Virus record (IMG/VR): IMGVR_UViG_3300021599_000323
Span: 1-36,447 of that record
Reading direction: 5' to 3' (one strand)
Origin: a virus
Length of the DNA stretch: 36,447 nucleotides
Shown: positions 36,407-36,447 of the stretch, piece by piece
Position numbering within the stretch: position 1 is the first letter of the stretch
How the letters are laid out: every line of letters starts with the position of its first letter
Translations under genes and position numbers: made by a program
The notes under the pieces: generated by a model
Told to the model about the DNA's origin: nothing
What the model saw: only the letters and a program-made list of their open reading frames with translations
Databases searched by the model: none

Positions 36407-36447
36407 AGCACGGCGGGTGTTATGGGGTTCTGCAGAATTACTGGTTC

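Noticed and set aside
1-36447. CRISPR array, rRNA, tRNA genes or insertion sequences
   Set aside because: No regularly spaced repeats, no conserved RNA-gene sequence and no transposase were recognised. Only reading by eye was possible; a covariance-model search would decide for tRNA.

Overview
The window reads as an almost complete temperate siphovirus (or prophage) genome of about 36 kb, GC-rich. All recognisable genes except the integrase lie on the minus strand. They are packed with ATGA, GTGA, TGATG or TAATG stop/start overlaps and mostly have strong Shine-Dalgarno (SD) sequences. The host looks like a GC-rich bacterium. A planctomycete is my best guess, from a small secreted Cys-rich protein (35953-36258), a papain-like protease and a DnaJ-like zinc lipoprotein. 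This is inference only. No rRNA, tRNA or CRISPR array was seen.

Late region, read from right to left (36258 to 9717). It opens with a secreted small protein, a RusA resolvase and three glycosyltransferase-like genes. Next come small HTH, membrane and acidic proteins, a papain-like cysteine protease, a zinc-motif lipoprotein, two single-pass membrane proteins (holin candidates) and a LamG/concanavalin-like protein. The packaging and head module follows: HNH nuclease, P27-type small terminase, large terminase, portal, HK97-type prohead protease, a 56-residue zinc ribbon, and an HK97-fold capsid with a GTG start and an intrinsic terminator. After it come a glycosyltransferase-like protein, connector, a tandem pair of paralogous proteins, head closure, gp10-like and DUF3168-type completion proteins. 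The tail module has two tube-like proteins, an assembly-chaperone pair joined by a well-formed -1 frameshift signal, a 990-residue tape measure and tail-tip candidates. The unit ends with a metallopeptidase, a metallophosphoesterase and a DUF1599-like protein.

Control and integration region (about 7130-9720). A plus-strand tyrosine integrase faces the late unit across a 72-bp three-segment hairpin. Divergent from it is a small excisionase-like HTH gene. Three minus-strand sigma70-like promoters carry the same 16-bp dyad (GTNGCRGWAYSGCMAC) between -35 and -10, and one has a second copy over the start site. They serve the HTH gene, a 46-codon gene plus a GIY-YIG-type nuclease, and the early operon. 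No CI-type repressor is recognisable, so this looks like an unfamiliar lysogeny circuit.

Early region (7131 to 90, leftward): RecT annealing protein, a winged-helix protein, a ParB-adenine methyltransferase fusion, a possible nuclease, a replication-initiator-like protein, a stand-alone LexA-type DNA-binding domain, a full-length DNA polymerase sliding clamp and a tandem-HTH protein. RecT plus RusA suggests phage-encoded recombination. The clamp without a polymerase or loader suggests capture of the host replisome.

Most noteworthy are the operator regulon, the -1 frameshift signal, small genes missed by length cut-offs (7990-8130, 24033-24203, 1611-1745), the sliding clamp, the one-domain LexA, the papain-like protease in place of a recognisable endolysin, and the terminator that overlaps a ribosome-binding site behind the capsid gene.
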